Source of the DNA: Leisingera sp. M658
GTDB taxonomy: Bacteria; Pseudomonadota; Alphaproteobacteria; Rhodobacterales; Rhodobacteraceae
Assembly: GCF_025144145.1 (NCBI RefSeq)
Contig: NZ_CP083546.1
Coordinates: 2,434,501-2,498,500, forward strand
Direction of reading: 5' to 3'
Length of the DNA: 64,000 nt
The notes beneath the pieces are model-generated. The model saw only the letters and a program-made list of their open reading frames with translations, made no database searches and was not told the DNA's origin. Below, piece by piece: positions 8,486 to 16,750 of the stretch. Position 1 is the first letter of the stretch; each line of letters opens with the position of its first letter. Both the position numbers and the translations under genes were made by a program.

Positions 8486-10164
8486 AGCCCGAAGCTGATC
8501 TGGCCCCGCAGCAACCGATCCTGTCGCGCGATGCGGAAACACTTCCGGACGGGTTGCGCCTGGGTGCGGATCTGCCGGAGGACCTGGACCCGCTCGCCGA
8601 CGGCATTCTGATGGAGCATCAGAAGACCTGGCTAGAGGATGGTAGCGATCTTAAAATCGCCGAAAAAGGCCGCCGCACCGGCATTACCTTTGCTGAGGCC
8701 CTGGACGACACGCTCACCGCCGCCAGCACCAAGGCCGCAGGCGGCGACAACGTGTTCTACATCGGGGACACCAAGGAAAAGGGCCGGGAGTTCATCGGCT
8801 ATGTTGCGCATTTTGCCAAGGTAGTCGCGGGCGAGCTGGTCGATATTGAAGAACACCTGTTTGAGGACAAGAAAGAGGACGGCACCAGTAAGTTCATCAC
8901 GGCTTACCGGGTCACCTTTGCCAGCGGCTACCGGGTTGAGGCGCTGTCTTCCAACCCCGCCAACATCCGGGGTTTGCAGGGTATCGTTGTTATTGACGAG
9001 GCGGCCTTCCACAAGGATGTGCGCGAAGTCATTGACGCGGTAAGCGCGATGCTGATCTGGGGCGGCAAGGTCCGGATTATCTCCACCCACAACGGCATTC
9101 TGAACCCGTTCAATGAGCTGATCCGCGAAGCCAGGGCCGGAAAGACCCCCTACCAGGTTCATCACATCCCGTTCGGCGATGCCGTTGAAAACGGGCTGTA
9201 CCGCCGCGTCTGCCTGATGCGGGAGAAAGAGTGGAGCCAGGAAGGCCAGGACGCCTGGGAAAAGACAATCCGCACCGCCTACGGGTCCCGCACCGCTGCC
9301 ATGCGCCAGGAACTGGACGCCATCCCGGCCGAGGCCGAAGGCGCCGCCCTAACCCGCGTCCAGATCGAAGCCTGTACCAAACAGGGCGTGCCTTATCACC
9401 ACTGGAAACAGCCGGACGAGTTCAAGAACGCTCCGGATGAGGTCCGCAAGAAAACAGCTCTGGACTGGTGCGAAGAACACCTGAAGCCAGTGCTGGAAGG
9501 GCTGAACGAAAACGGCAAACATGTGATGGGCGAAGACTTTGCCCGCTCCGGCGACGCCACCGACATTGTCATTCAGGAAATCACCAGCAGCCTGGTCCGG
9601 GAAACCAAGCTGCTGGTGGAACTGCGCAACATCCCGTTCGATCAGCAGCGGGACATTCTCTATTACATCTGCGACCGGGTCCCGAATTTCATCAAAGGCG
9701 CGCTGGATAAAACCGGCAACGGCGCCTACCTGGCCGAAAAGGCCGCCCAGCGGTACGGCGAGCGGATCATTGAAGTGAGCTTCAGCCGTGAATGGTATTC
9801 GCGTGAAATGCCGCCTTACATTGAGGCATTCGTCGACAAGACTATTGTGCTGTGCGCCCACGAAGACGTGGTGCAGGACCACCAGTCCCTTCAGTACGTG
9901 AACGGTATCATTAAGGTGCCCGACAATTTCCGGATGAAGGGCACGGACGGGCTGGACCGGCACGGCGACAGCGCCGTGGCCAGCGCCCTGGCCTATTTCG
10001 CCAGCCGCCAGGATTATTCCGAAATCGCCTACCGCGGCGCCAATACACAACATGCAGACGGCAGCCTGGACAGCGATGGCGGCCACCCGTTTGGCACGCC
10101 CCAGGGCGTTGGCAAAGGGTGGTGGCGCCAGCCCCTGGGCGCAAAATTGAGAGGGGGGATTTGA
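8482..10164 (+). CDS. Mu gp28-like terminase large subunit
   Basis: The 560-aa DNA-packaging motor has an ATPase half with a variant Walker A (KGRRTGIT, about residues 60-67), a Walker B (IVVIDEAAF, about 168-176) and a coupling motif near I-I-S-T-H-N (about 198-203). The nuclease half has acidic metal ligands in G-E-D-F-A-R-S-G-D (about 350) and near D-R-H-G-D-S (about 493). Length fits the family. It pumps phage DNA, with flanking host DNA, into the prohead. The stop overlaps a small ORF at 10164. Confidence 0.92.
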   Translation: MKPEADLAPQQPILSRDAETLPDGLRLGADLPEDLDPLADGILMEHQKTWLEDGSDLKIAEKGRRTGITFAEALDDTLTAASTKAAGGDNVFYIGDTKEKGREFIGYVAHFAKVVAGELVDIEEHLFEDKKEDGTSKFITAYRVTFASGYRVEALSSNPANIRGLQGIVVIDEAAFHKDVREVIDAVSAMLIWGGKVRIISTHNGILNPFNELIREARAGKTPYQVHHIPFGDAVENGLYRRVCLMREKEWSQEGQDAWEKTIRTAYGSRTAAMRQELDAIPAEAEGAALTRVQIEACTKQGVPYHHWKQPDEFKNAPDEVRKKTALDWCEEHLKPVLEGLNENGKHVMGEDFARSGDATDIVIQEITSSLVRETKLLVELRNIPFDQQRDILYYICDRVPNFIKGALDKTGNGAYLAEKAAQRYGERIIEVSFSREWYSREMPPYIEAFVDKTIVLCAHEDVVQDHQSLQYVNGIIKVPDNFRMKGTDGLDRHGDSAVASALAYFASRQDYSEIAYRGANTQHADGSLDSDGGHPFGTPQGVGKGWWRQPLGAKLRGGI

Positions 10165-10343
10165 TGGCCCGCACCAAGAAAGAGCGCAAGCGGAGCAAAG
10201 CACGCCGCGCGCAACAGAAGGCCAAGCAGTGGAATAACGAGCGCGCAAAATTGGTTCAAGCAACCTTGCCGACCGCATCCGGCCGGGTGCGCGGCACCGG
10301 CTGGTTCGGCAATTTCCGGTTTTGGCTCTGGGGAGGCCGCTAA
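10164..10343 (+). CDS. Small very basic phage ORF (59 aa)
   Basis: The ATG overlaps the terminase stop (TGATG), and the stop overlaps the portal ATG (TAATG). The peptide has about 20 Arg/Lys residues clustered in the first 30 positions (MARTKKERKRSKARRAQQK) and an aromatic end (FGNFRFWLWGG). The perfect coupling supports translation. It could bind nucleic acid or the terminase. Mu itself has no gene at this point, so it is an insertion relative to Mu. Confidence 0.55.
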   Translation: MARTKKERKRSKARRAQQKAKQWNNERAKLVQATLPTASGRVRGTGWFGNFRFWLWGGR

Positions 10344-11989
10344 TGGGCCGCAAACCAAAAGTTCTGGACCAATACGGACGTCCGGTGAAGCGCGCAGAGC
10401 TGACCCAGGAAGTCGCCGCCGCCACAGTTGGCGGCGCGCGTTCGCCGGTCTTTGGATATCCCGCTGATGGCTTGGACCCTGTTGTCCTGGCCAGCATCCT
10501 GCGGGCGGCGGATCACGGCGACCCGATCCGCTACATGGGCCTGGCGGAAACCATTGAAGAACGCGACCCGCATTACCTGGCCGTGCTGGGAACCCGCAAG
10601 CGGGCTGTCAGCCAGTTGGAAATCACGGTGGAACCCGGTGCCGACACGCCCGACGCAAAGAAGCACGCCGAACTGATCCGGGCCTGGCTGAAGCGGGACG
10701 AGCTGACCGAGGAAATCTTCAACATCCTGGATGCCGTGGGCAAAGGCTATTCATTCACGGAAATCATCTGGGACTACTCCGAAAGCCAGTATCAGCCGGA
10801 GCGCCTGGAATGGCGCGATCAGCGCTGGTTCCGGTTCGACCGCACAGATCTGCGCACTCCGCTCCTGCTGGATGACAAGGGCCGGGAAGTGCCCTTGTCT
10901 CCTTTCAAGTTCATCTTTGCCCCAATGCCGGCAAAGTCCGGTTTGTATCTCCGGTCCGGTCTGGCCCGGATTGCAAGCTGGTCCTGGATGTTCAAGGCCT
11001 ACACTCAGCGGGACTGGTCAATATTCACCCAGACATTCGGCCAGCCGATCAGAATCGGAAAATACGCGCCTGGCACATCGGACGCCGAGAAAAACACGCT
11101 GTTCAGAGCTGTCGCTGATATCGCTGGCGACTGCGCCGCCATCATGCCGGCCAGTATGTCGGTGGATATTGTTGCGGCCCCGAATGTCGGCGCTTCGTCC
11201 GACCTTTACGAAAAGCGCGCCGACTGGCTGGACAAGCAAACGTCAAAGGCCGTCCTGGGGCAGACCTCGACCACCGATGCAGTTACCGGCGGGCTTGGGT
11301 CCGGCAAAGAGCACCGCGAAGTGCAGGAGGATATTGAACGCGCCGATGGCCGGATGCTGGCAGCGATCCTGAACCGCCAACTGGTGCGCCCTTTCATTGA
11401 CCTGAACCACGGGCCGCAAAAGGTTTACCCGCGTCTGGTCATCGCACGCCCTGAGGCAGAGGATTTGAAAGCCTGGACCGATGCGACCGTGCCTTGGGTT
11501 GCTGCCGGACTGCAGGTTTCTCAGAAAGAGGTTCTGGACAAGCTGGGGCTGTCTGCACCGAAGGCGAAGGACGCGATACTGGGCAAACCGCCGGAAACTC
11601 CGCCCCAGCCGGGAATGCAACCGGGCGCAGGCAACGGGAATACCCCTGAGAGCATTTTTAAAGGGGGGTTTTATACCCGGAACGAGAATTCAGGGGGCGA
11701 TACCGCCCTGCAGTCCGAACAGCCCTCTACGGGCGATTTTTCGGGGGTGTCGCCAATTCCGGATCTGACCGCCCGCCTGGAGCTGGAGGCAGGCCCGGCG
11801 GTGGACGGGATGCTGGATCAGATTGAAGCCATGTTCGGGGCCGCGTCCAGCTTTGAGGAGTTCCGGGAAATCCTGCTGAACGCCTATTCCGATCTGGACG
11901 CGTCCGGGCTGACCGTTTCCCTGACCGATGCCATCACGGCGGCGGCGGCTGGCGGGCGGGCTGCTGCTGAGGATGAAGCCGGTGACTGA
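10343..11989 (+). CDS. DUF935 portal protein (Mu gp29-like)
   Basis: The 548-aa portal protein has DUF935 hallmarks: an N-terminal L-D-Q-Y-G-R-P-V-K, a middle block L-G-T-R-K-R-A-V, a conserved W-D-Y region (about 140) and a core G-Q-P-I-R-I-G-K-Y (about 232). Twelve copies would form the DNA channel of the head. The ATG at 10343 is chosen because GGGAGG precedes it. The C-terminal 100 residues are variable and low in complexity, with a Gly/Asn/Pro-rich linker at about 415-450. Confidence 0.9.
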   Translation: MGRKPKVLDQYGRPVKRAELTQEVAAATVGGARSPVFGYPADGLDPVVLASILRAADHGDPIRYMGLAETIEERDPHYLAVLGTRKRAVSQLEITVEPGADTPDAKKHAELIRAWLKRDELTEEIFNILDAVGKGYSFTEIIWDYSESQYQPERLEWRDQRWFRFDRTDLRTPLLLDDKGREVPLSPFKFIFAPMPAKSGLYLRSGLARIASWSWMFKAYTQRDWSIFTQTFGQPIRIGKYAPGTSDAEKNTLFRAVADIAGDCAAIMPASMSVDIVAAPNVGASSDLYEKRADWLDKQTSKAVLGQTSTTDAVTGGLGSGKEHREVQEDIERADGRMLAAILNRQLVRPFIDLNHGPQKVYPRLVIARPEAEDLKAWTDATVPWVAAGLQVSQKEVLDKLGLSAPKAKDAILGKPPETPPQPGMQPGAGNGNTPESIFKGGFYTRNENSGGDTALQSEQPSTGDFSGVSPIPDLTARLELEAGPAVDGMLDQIEAMFGAASSFEEFREILLNAYSDLDASGLTVSLTDAITAAAAGGRAAAEDEAGD

Positions 11990-13232
11990 TGCGCTGGCCG
12001 CCACTTTCCGCCGGCCATTCAAAGAGCAGGCCGCGGCCTTCCGGCTGCGGCTGGGGGATTTGGTTCCCACGGCGGCCTGGGATGACCTTGCAGGGGCGGC
12101 CCACGACCGATCCTTTGCCGTAGCCGGGGCCGCAAAGGCCGACTTGCTGGCAGATCTGGCCGCCGCGGTGGATAAGGCGATTGTGGAAGGCACCGGCTTT
12201 GAGGCGTTCAAAGATGATTTTCGGGCCATCGTCGCCCGGCGCGGCTGGACCGGCTGGGCTGGTGAAGGCAGCGAAAAAGGCCGCAATTGGCGGATGCGGA
12301 CCATCTACCGCACCAATATGGGCACCAGCTATATGGCCGGACGCTGGGCGCAGCTCCGCGACGGCAATTTCCCCTATCTTGTCTACCGGCACGGCGGATC
12401 TGCTGAACCGCGCCTGCAGCACCTGTCCTGGGACGGGCTTATCCTTCCCTCAAGCCACGGCTTCTGGCTGATTGCCTTCCCGCAGAACGGCTTTGGCTGC
12501 AGTTGCAACGTGTTTGGCGCCCGCTCAATTGCCGGGGCGATCCGGCGCGGCGGCAAGCCCGGTGTAAAGCTCCGGGACGGCTGGGATGCCCCCCTGGCAG
12601 AAACCGGGGCGCCTGCCGGCATAGATGAAGGCTGGGGCCAGGCACCCGGCGCGTCGGTTGCCGACCTGGTGCAGGCGATGGCCAAGAAGACGGTAAACTG
12701 GCCGTACTCCATTGCCCGTGCGTATCTGGATGATTTCCCGGCCGTCCAGCAGGATGCACTGTCCAGCGCCTACCGCAATCTGCCGTCGCTGATGACCGAC
12801 CTGCGCCGCTATGCCAAAGCTGTGCAGGAGGGCCGCGCGGTTCAACCGGTCCGGACCATGGGCCGCCTCACCCAGGCGCAGCGGCAGCGGGTGAATGACC
12901 TGCTGGGCAGCGATCTGGAGAACTATCACTTCACGCTGGACGCGCCTGCAGTGCGTCACATCCTTTCGGGGCACGGCGCCGCCTCTGAAGCCCTGCGCGG
13001 CCAGATCCCGATCAGTGCGGAAACTTACGCCTTGCTGCCCCGCATTCTGAATCAGCCTGATGCCATCGAGGCGGCCGGGCAAACACGGGCCGGTTTGCCC
13101 GTGGTCCGGTTTTCCCGCCGGATTGGCGGCGTCACATACACAGTGGCCATGGAGATCCGCGGCAAGAAGCGCCGGATGCTGGCAGTTCAATCCATGTGGG
13201 GAAGAAGAGCTTCCGATGGGTCCCCGACCTGA
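11973..13232 (+). CDS. Mu gpF-like head morphogenesis protein fused to a PBECR-like nuclease domain
   Basis: The N-terminal 190 residues match the Phage_Mu_F domain: a helical lead, R-T-I-Y-R-T-N near 108, then Y-R-H-G-G-S-A-E-P-R, and G-F-G-C-S-C-N with paired Cys. Residues from about 295 to 415 form a separate alpha-beta unit with H-x-x-S-G-H-G, R-G-Q-I-P-I, L-P-R-I-L, G-L-P-V-V-R and Y-T-V-A-M-E motifs. These resemble the PBECR family (phage Barnase-EndoU-ColicinE5/D-RelE-like nuclease). The fusion would put a toxin-like RNase in the virion. The start is uncertain: 11973 overlaps the portal by 17 bases, and 11928 is an alternative. Confidence 0.8.
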   Translation: MKPVTDALAATFRRPFKEQAAAFRLRLGDLVPTAAWDDLAGAAHDRSFAVAGAAKADLLADLAAAVDKAIVEGTGFEAFKDDFRAIVARRGWTGWAGEGSEKGRNWRMRTIYRTNMGTSYMAGRWAQLRDGNFPYLVYRHGGSAEPRLQHLSWDGLILPSSHGFWLIAFPQNGFGCSCNVFGARSIAGAIRRGGKPGVKLRDGWDAPLAETGAPAGIDEGWGQAPGASVADLVQAMAKKTVNWPYSIARAYLDDFPAVQQDALSSAYRNLPSLMTDLRRYAKAVQEGRAVQPVRTMGRLTQAQRQRVNDLLGSDLENYHFTLDAPAVRHILSGHGAASEALRGQIPISAETYALLPRILNQPDAIEAAGQTRAGLPVVRFSRRIGGVTYTVAMEIRGKKRRMLAVQSMWGRRASDGSPT

Positions 13233-13304
13233 ACGCCCGAACACGGTTCCAGGTTATGAGCCTGGCGGTCTGATGCCCCCAACGAAAGCAGGTAGAATAT
13301 AGCC

Positions 13305-13796
13305 ATGAGCGGACTTGTTTACAACACGGACACCCTGGACCCGATGCTGGAAGCGCTCCGGGATGCGCTGGATGACCCCTCCGAGGCGATGGCGGATCTG
13401 GGCGAGTATCTGATCAGCTCCACTCAGGACCGGATGCTGAAAGGCGAAAACCCCGACGGCAGCCCCTTTGCGCCCCGGTCCCAGACGACAATCGACCGCT
13501 ACGCCAAACTGGGCCTTTCTTATGGCGCGCCGTTGAATCAATCCGGAGACATGCGGAACAGCCTCTTTTATGAGGCCAGCAAGGACGGGCTGGAATACGG
13601 CTCCAATGCCATCCAGGCCGCTGTCATGCAGTTTGGGGCTGCCACAGGCGCCTTTGGCACCGCTTCAAACGGGTCTTCAATCCCTTGGGGCGGCATCCCT
13701 GCCCGCGAGTTCATCGGCCTTTCCGATGAGGACCAGGACAATATGGTGCTTGAGCTGGAAGAGTGGCTGGAAACGGCGGCAAACAGCCGGGGTTGA
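13305..13796 (+). CDS. Mu gpG-like virion morphogenesis protein
   Basis: The 163-aa protein has the gpG/Phage_tail_S family pattern: L-G-E-Y-L-I-S-S-T-Q near 40, the D-G-S-P-F-A-P loop near 60, then L-x-x-S-G-D-M-R-N-S and the C-terminal I-P-A-R-E-F-I-G-L-S. In Mu, gpG takes part in completing and joining head and tail. It is separated from gpF by 72 bp of non-coding sequence, and is the last gene before the second dyad. Confidence 0.82.
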   Translation: MSGLVYNTDTLDPMLEALRDALDDPSEAMADLGEYLISSTQDRMLKGENPDGSPFAPRSQTTIDRYAKLGLSYGAPLNQSGDMRNSLFYEASKDGLEYGSNAIQAAVMQFGAATGAFGTASNGSSIPWGGIPAREFIGLSDEDQDNMVLELEEWLETAANSRG

Positions 13797-13857
13797 CCTG
13801 GCATCCCTGCCCCGCCAACCTGTCCCGAACCGCCCCCCGAACACATCCGTCCCATTG

Positions 13858-13877
13858 ACCCGCACATAGGTGCGGGT
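13858..13877 (+). promoter_or_regulatory. Second copy of the 20-bp dyad, upstream of the protease/scaffold gene
   Basis: The sequence is identical to 5461-5480 (ACCCGCAC-ATAG-GTGCGGGT), with flanking identity to TG on the left and only the last bases differing on the right. It is 35 bp before the ATG of the gene I homologue. Mu has the C-activated promoter P_I here. Only these two positions carry the motif, which favours a regulatory site over a general repeat. Confidence 0.55.
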
Positions 13878-13912
13878 ATTTCGGCGCGCCCCCGCCTGCG
13901 ACATTCGCTGGC

Positions 13913-15007
13913 ATGGGAAACACGTATCAGACCACCGCAATTGCGATCCAATCCGAACTCCCCAGCGCCGACGGCGCCGGGGTTCCGGATTGGGTGCATC
14001 TTCTGCCCACCAAGTCCGGCCTGGTGCAAACCAACGACAGCCGGGGGCCGTACCATGTAACCGACGCAGAAAAGATCATTGCAGCCAGCTTTGACGGAGT
14101 CAGCAAGCTGCCGATCGACGTCAATCATGCGACCGATCTTGCCGCCCCGAAGGGCCTTCCCGCCCCAGCCCGCGGCTGGATCACCAGGATGCAGGCCCGT
14201 GAAGACGGCATCTGGGGCCAGGTCGAATGGACCGGCAAGGGCCGTGAACTGCTCGAAGACCGCGCCTTTGCGGGCATTTCCCCGGTTGTCGCCCTGCTGC
14301 AACCGGCCGGGCGGGAAATCGTCGCCATCCCGCGGGCGTCCCTCGTCAATCAGCCAAATCTGCGCGGGCTGACCGCGCTTAACCAGGAGAGTGAAACCAT
14401 GCCGTTCCGGGAAACCGTCGCCAAGCTGCTGGGCCTTGCGGCCGATGCCAGCGAGGAGGACATCACCAAAGCGCTGAAGGCACGGAAGCCCAGCGAGAAA
14501 AGCACCGAACTGCAATCCCAGCTTGGCCAGATCGGCATTGCCCTGGGCTGCGCAGAAGATGCGGGCGCTAAAGATATTCTGACTGCCGCCCAAAGCGCCA
14601 ACGCCGACACCACCGGCAAGGAAGCTCAAATCATCGCCTTGCAGTCCTCATTGAAGGGGTTGTCGGATCAAGTCAGCACCCTGCAGGAAGGCAACAAGAA
14701 AACCGCCGCCACCACTTTTGTTGACGGCGCCATTGCCGACATGCGCATGGGCGTAAAGCCGCAGCGCGACACCTTCATCACCATGCACCAGGAAAACCCG
14801 GAACGCACCGAGGCGATGATCAATGGCTTTCCCAAGGTGGAAGGCGAGCTGCTGCCGGATACGCCCCCCGGCAGCGGCACCAGCCTGGCGCTGAATGCCA
14901 CCGAACTGGCGGGCAAAGCCACCGCCTACCAACTGCAGCAGGCCAAGGCCGGTTTTGAAATCAGCATCACCGAAGCGGTGCACGCTGTGCAGGAGGGCAA
15001 AGCATGA
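13913..15007 (+). CDS. Mu gpI-like prohead protease with scaffold domain
   Basis: The N-terminal 160 residues match the Mu I protease family: W-V-H-L-L-P (near 26), L-P-I-D-V-N-H-A-T-D (67-76), G-W-I-T-x-M (88-93), and the core F-A-G-I-S-P-V-V and P-R-A-S-L-V-N-Q-P-N-L. The C-terminal 200 residues are helical and serve as scaffold. The protease matures the prohead and removes the scaffold. The ATG at 13913 has a poor ribosome site. Confidence 0.87.
   Translation: MGNTYQTTAIAIQSELPSADGAGVPDWVHLLPTKSGLVQTNDSRGPYHVTDAEKIIAASFDGVSKLPIDVNHATDLAAPKGLPAPARGWITRMQAREDGIWGQVEWTGKGRELLEDRAFAGISPVVALLQPAGREIVAIPRASLVNQPNLRGLTALNQESETMPFRETVAKLLGLAADASEEDITKALKARKPSEKSTELQSQLGQIGIALGCAEDAGAKDILTAAQSANADTTGKEAQIIALQSSLKGLSDQVSTLQEGNKKTAATTFVDGAIADMRMGVKPQRDTFITMHQENPERTEAMINGFPKVEGELLPDTPPGSGTSLALNATELAGKATAYQLQQAKAGFEISITEAVHAVQEGKA
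14399..15007 (+). CDS. Candidate internal in-frame start making free scaffold protein (Mu gpZ-like)
   Basis: An ATG in the same frame as the protease gene is preceded at nine bases by AGGAGAG, far better than the site of the full-length gene. It would give a 202-aa helical protein starting MPFRETVAKLLGL, which lacks the protease. Mu makes its scaffold Z by the same nested in-frame arrangement. The junction falls right after the protease core. Confidence 0.65.
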   Translation: MPFRETVAKLLGLAADASEEDITKALKARKPSEKSTELQSQLGQIGIALGCAEDAGAKDILTAAQSANADTTGKEAQIIALQSSLKGLSDQVSTLQEGNKKTAATTFVDGAIADMRMGVKPQRDTFITMHQENPERTEAMINGFPKVEGELLPDTPPGSGTSLALNATELAGKATAYQLQQAKAGFEISITEAVHAVQEGKA

Positions 15008-15384
15008 TCCCGACCTTCATCCGCGGCTATGAGGCCGCCGCCGCAATCACCGGCTACCGCATCGTCAAATTTGCCGATCCGGCAAACGGCCAGACCATTG
15101 CCCTGGCGGACGGCAGCACCGCGGCGTCCCTGGGCGTTTCAGACAGCATGGGTGCCCTTGCGGGCGGCATGTGCGACGTGCACCGCGCCGGTCTGGTTCC
15201 CGTGATCCTGGGCGGTCCCGTAAGTGCCGGTGACCCGCTCACCTCTGATGCCGACGCCGCCGCCGTCCTGGCCGTGGCCACCGCTTCCACCACCCTGCGC
15301 ATTGTCGGCTTTGCCGATGAACCCGGCATCGCTGGCGACACCATCATGGCCTTCCTGGCCCCTGGCCTGCTGCACGAAGCCTGA
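15004..15384 (+). CDS. Capsid decoration/cement protein (DUF2190-like)
   Basis: This 126-aa Ala/Gly-rich beta protein has the decoration pattern of an R-I-V-K-F region, A-L-A-D-G-S-T-A-A-S-L-G-V and G-G-P-V-S-A-G-D-P-L-T-S-D-A-D. These residues match capsid cement proteins found between scaffold and capsid genes in phages. It overlaps the scaffold stop by 4 bases and is followed by the major capsid gene. Confidence 0.75.
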   Translation: MIPTFIRGYEAAAAITGYRIVKFADPANGQTIALADGSTAASLGVSDSMGALAGGMCDVHRAGLVPVILGGPVSAGDPLTSDADAAAVLAVATASTTLRIVGFADEPGIAGDTIMAFLAPGLLHEA

Positions 15385-15404
15385 TTTCCTGAAAGGACCT
15401 GACC

Positions 15405-16382
15405 ATGGCGCCTACCCGCCCGTTTCAATCTGACCCGATCCTGACCGCCATTGCGGTCGGCTACAAAAACCCGGAGGCCTCCCGCATCGCCGATGAGGTG
15501 ATGCCCCGCCATACCGTGCCCGGCGAAAAGTTCAGCTGGACTGAATACCCGGTGGAAGAGGCGTTCAACACGCCCGATGCCCGTGTCAGCCGTAAAGGCC
15601 GGGTCAACCAGCTCGAATTCGGCGGCACTCAGCGCACGTCCGAAGTGGAAGACTACGGCCTGGACGCTCCCGTACCGATTTCCGATATTGACGCCGCTGC
15701 CGCTGCCCGTGCTGCAGGCGTGTCGAACTTCGACCCCGAAGGCCATGCGGTGGAAATGGTATCCGAGACCATTGAAAACATCCGGGAAGTCCGGGTGGCC
15801 CGTACCGTCCATAATGCTGACAACTATGCGGACGGCCGCAAAACCACCCTGGCAGGCAGCGACCAGTTTTCCGACTACGCCAATTCCGACCCGATTGGCA
15901 TCATCAAAACCGGGCTTGAAAAAACGCTGATCATGCCCGCCAACACGATGGTGATGGGGCGCAAAGTTTGGACGGCACTGTCTTCGCACCCGAAACTCGT
16001 CAACGCCGTCAAAGGCAACCTGACCAGCGAAGGCATTGTGACCCGCCAGCAGTTCCTTGAGCTGTTTTCCGGTGAGGGCATCAAGCGGTTGCTGATTGGC
16101 GATGCCTATTTCAACGCCGCAAAACCGAACCAGCCCGCCAACCTGCAGCGTGCCTGGGGCAACAATATCTCCCTGCTGCACATCAACAAGATGGCCACGT
16201 CTCAGGGCGGCGGCATCACCTGGGGGTTCACCGCCGAGTTCGGCGGCAAGATCGCCGGGCGTATTGAGGACAAGGACATTGGCCTGCAGGGCGGCTACCG
16301 CATCCGGCGCGGCGAGCGGGTGAAAGAGGTGATCGTCGCAAAAGACGTCGGCTACTACATCCAGAACGCAGTGGCGGCATAA
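15405..16382 (+). CDS. Major capsid protein
   Basis: The 325-aa protein follows the scaffold and decoration genes and has a strong ribosome site (GAAAGGAC). It shows an HK97-like pattern: an N-terminal arm, an E-loop-like P-G-E-K-F-S-W region (about 40-60), a long central helix (about 110-145) and a C-terminal beta-rich domain. It is not closely like Mu gpT but resembles capsid proteins of Mu-like phages of Rhodobacteraceae. It is the most abundant head component. No proteolytic propeptide is obvious. Confidence 0.8.
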   Translation: MAPTRPFQSDPILTAIAVGYKNPEASRIADEVMPRHTVPGEKFSWTEYPVEEAFNTPDARVSRKGRVNQLEFGGTQRTSEVEDYGLDAPVPISDIDAAAAARAAGVSNFDPEGHAVEMVSETIENIREVRVARTVHNADNYADGRKTTLAGSDQFSDYANSDPIGIIKTGLEKTLIMPANTMVMGRKVWTALSSHPKLVNAVKGNLTSEGIVTRQQFLELFSGEGIKRLLIGDAYFNAAKPNQPANLQRAWGNNISLLHINKMATSQGGGITWGFTAEFGGKIAGRIEDKDIGLQGGYRIRRGERVKEVIVAKDVGYYIQNAVAA

Positions 16383-16392
16383 GGGGGCGGTC

Positions 16393-16689
16393 ATGAGTGA
16401 ACGCAAAGCCCTATTCACACGCGCCAAGGAGCTGAAGCTGGATCTTCCCGGCAACATCTCGAACGACAACCTGAAAGCAGCCATTGCGGCTGCTGAAGGG
16501 CGCGCCGGAGGCACCACTGCACCGCCAAAGGATGATGCAGAAAAGGTCAGCGCCCGTGTTCTCAGCGAGCTGAAATACAACGGCGAAACCTACGCCCCGG
16601 ATACTGAGAACGACACGGTTGAACTGACCCCGGCAGAGTTCAAGACGCTCGAAGGCCTGAAGGTCGTTCAAGCGCTGGACAGCGAGTAA
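16393..16689 (+). CDS. Small phage structural-region protein (98 aa)
   Basis: The N-terminal 35 residues form a small helical HeH/LEM-like unit (RAKELKLDLPGNISNDNLKA). After a linker, the C-terminal 45 residues make a compact beta unit with L-K-Y-N-G-E-T-Y and T-P-A-E-F-K-T-L. Such two-part proteins commonly sit between capsid and head-completion genes. The role is unknown. GGGGCGGTC lies before the ATG. Confidence 0.6.
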   Translation: MSERKALFTRAKELKLDLPGNISNDNLKAAIAAAEGRAGGTTAPPKDDAEKVSARVLSELKYNGETYAPDTENDTVELTPAEFKTLEGLKVVQALDSE

Positions 16690-16692
16690 ACC

Positions 16693-16715
16693 GGCAGCGC
16701 TCCTTTGGCGCTGCC
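16693..16715 (+). other. Strong hairpin between head and tail gene blocks
   Basis: GGCAGCGC pairs perfectly with GCGCTGCC around a seven-base loop. A pyrimidine-rich stretch follows rather than a pure T run, so it may be a weak terminator, an RNA processing site or a stability element separating the head and connector transcripts. Confidence 0.5.
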
Positions 16716-16750
16716 ATCCCTTCCCCTTCTCCTGATCCTTTGAGGGCACC

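Noticed and set aside
13216-13302. 28-aa ORF between gpF and gpG
   Set aside because: It overlaps the gpF end; its Pro-rich sequence has no sign of conservation, though a GGGGAAG-like stretch precedes it.
15054-16580. 508-aa minus-strand ORF opposite capsid genes
   Set aside because: It is antisense to the decoration and capsid genes, and no family is recognised.
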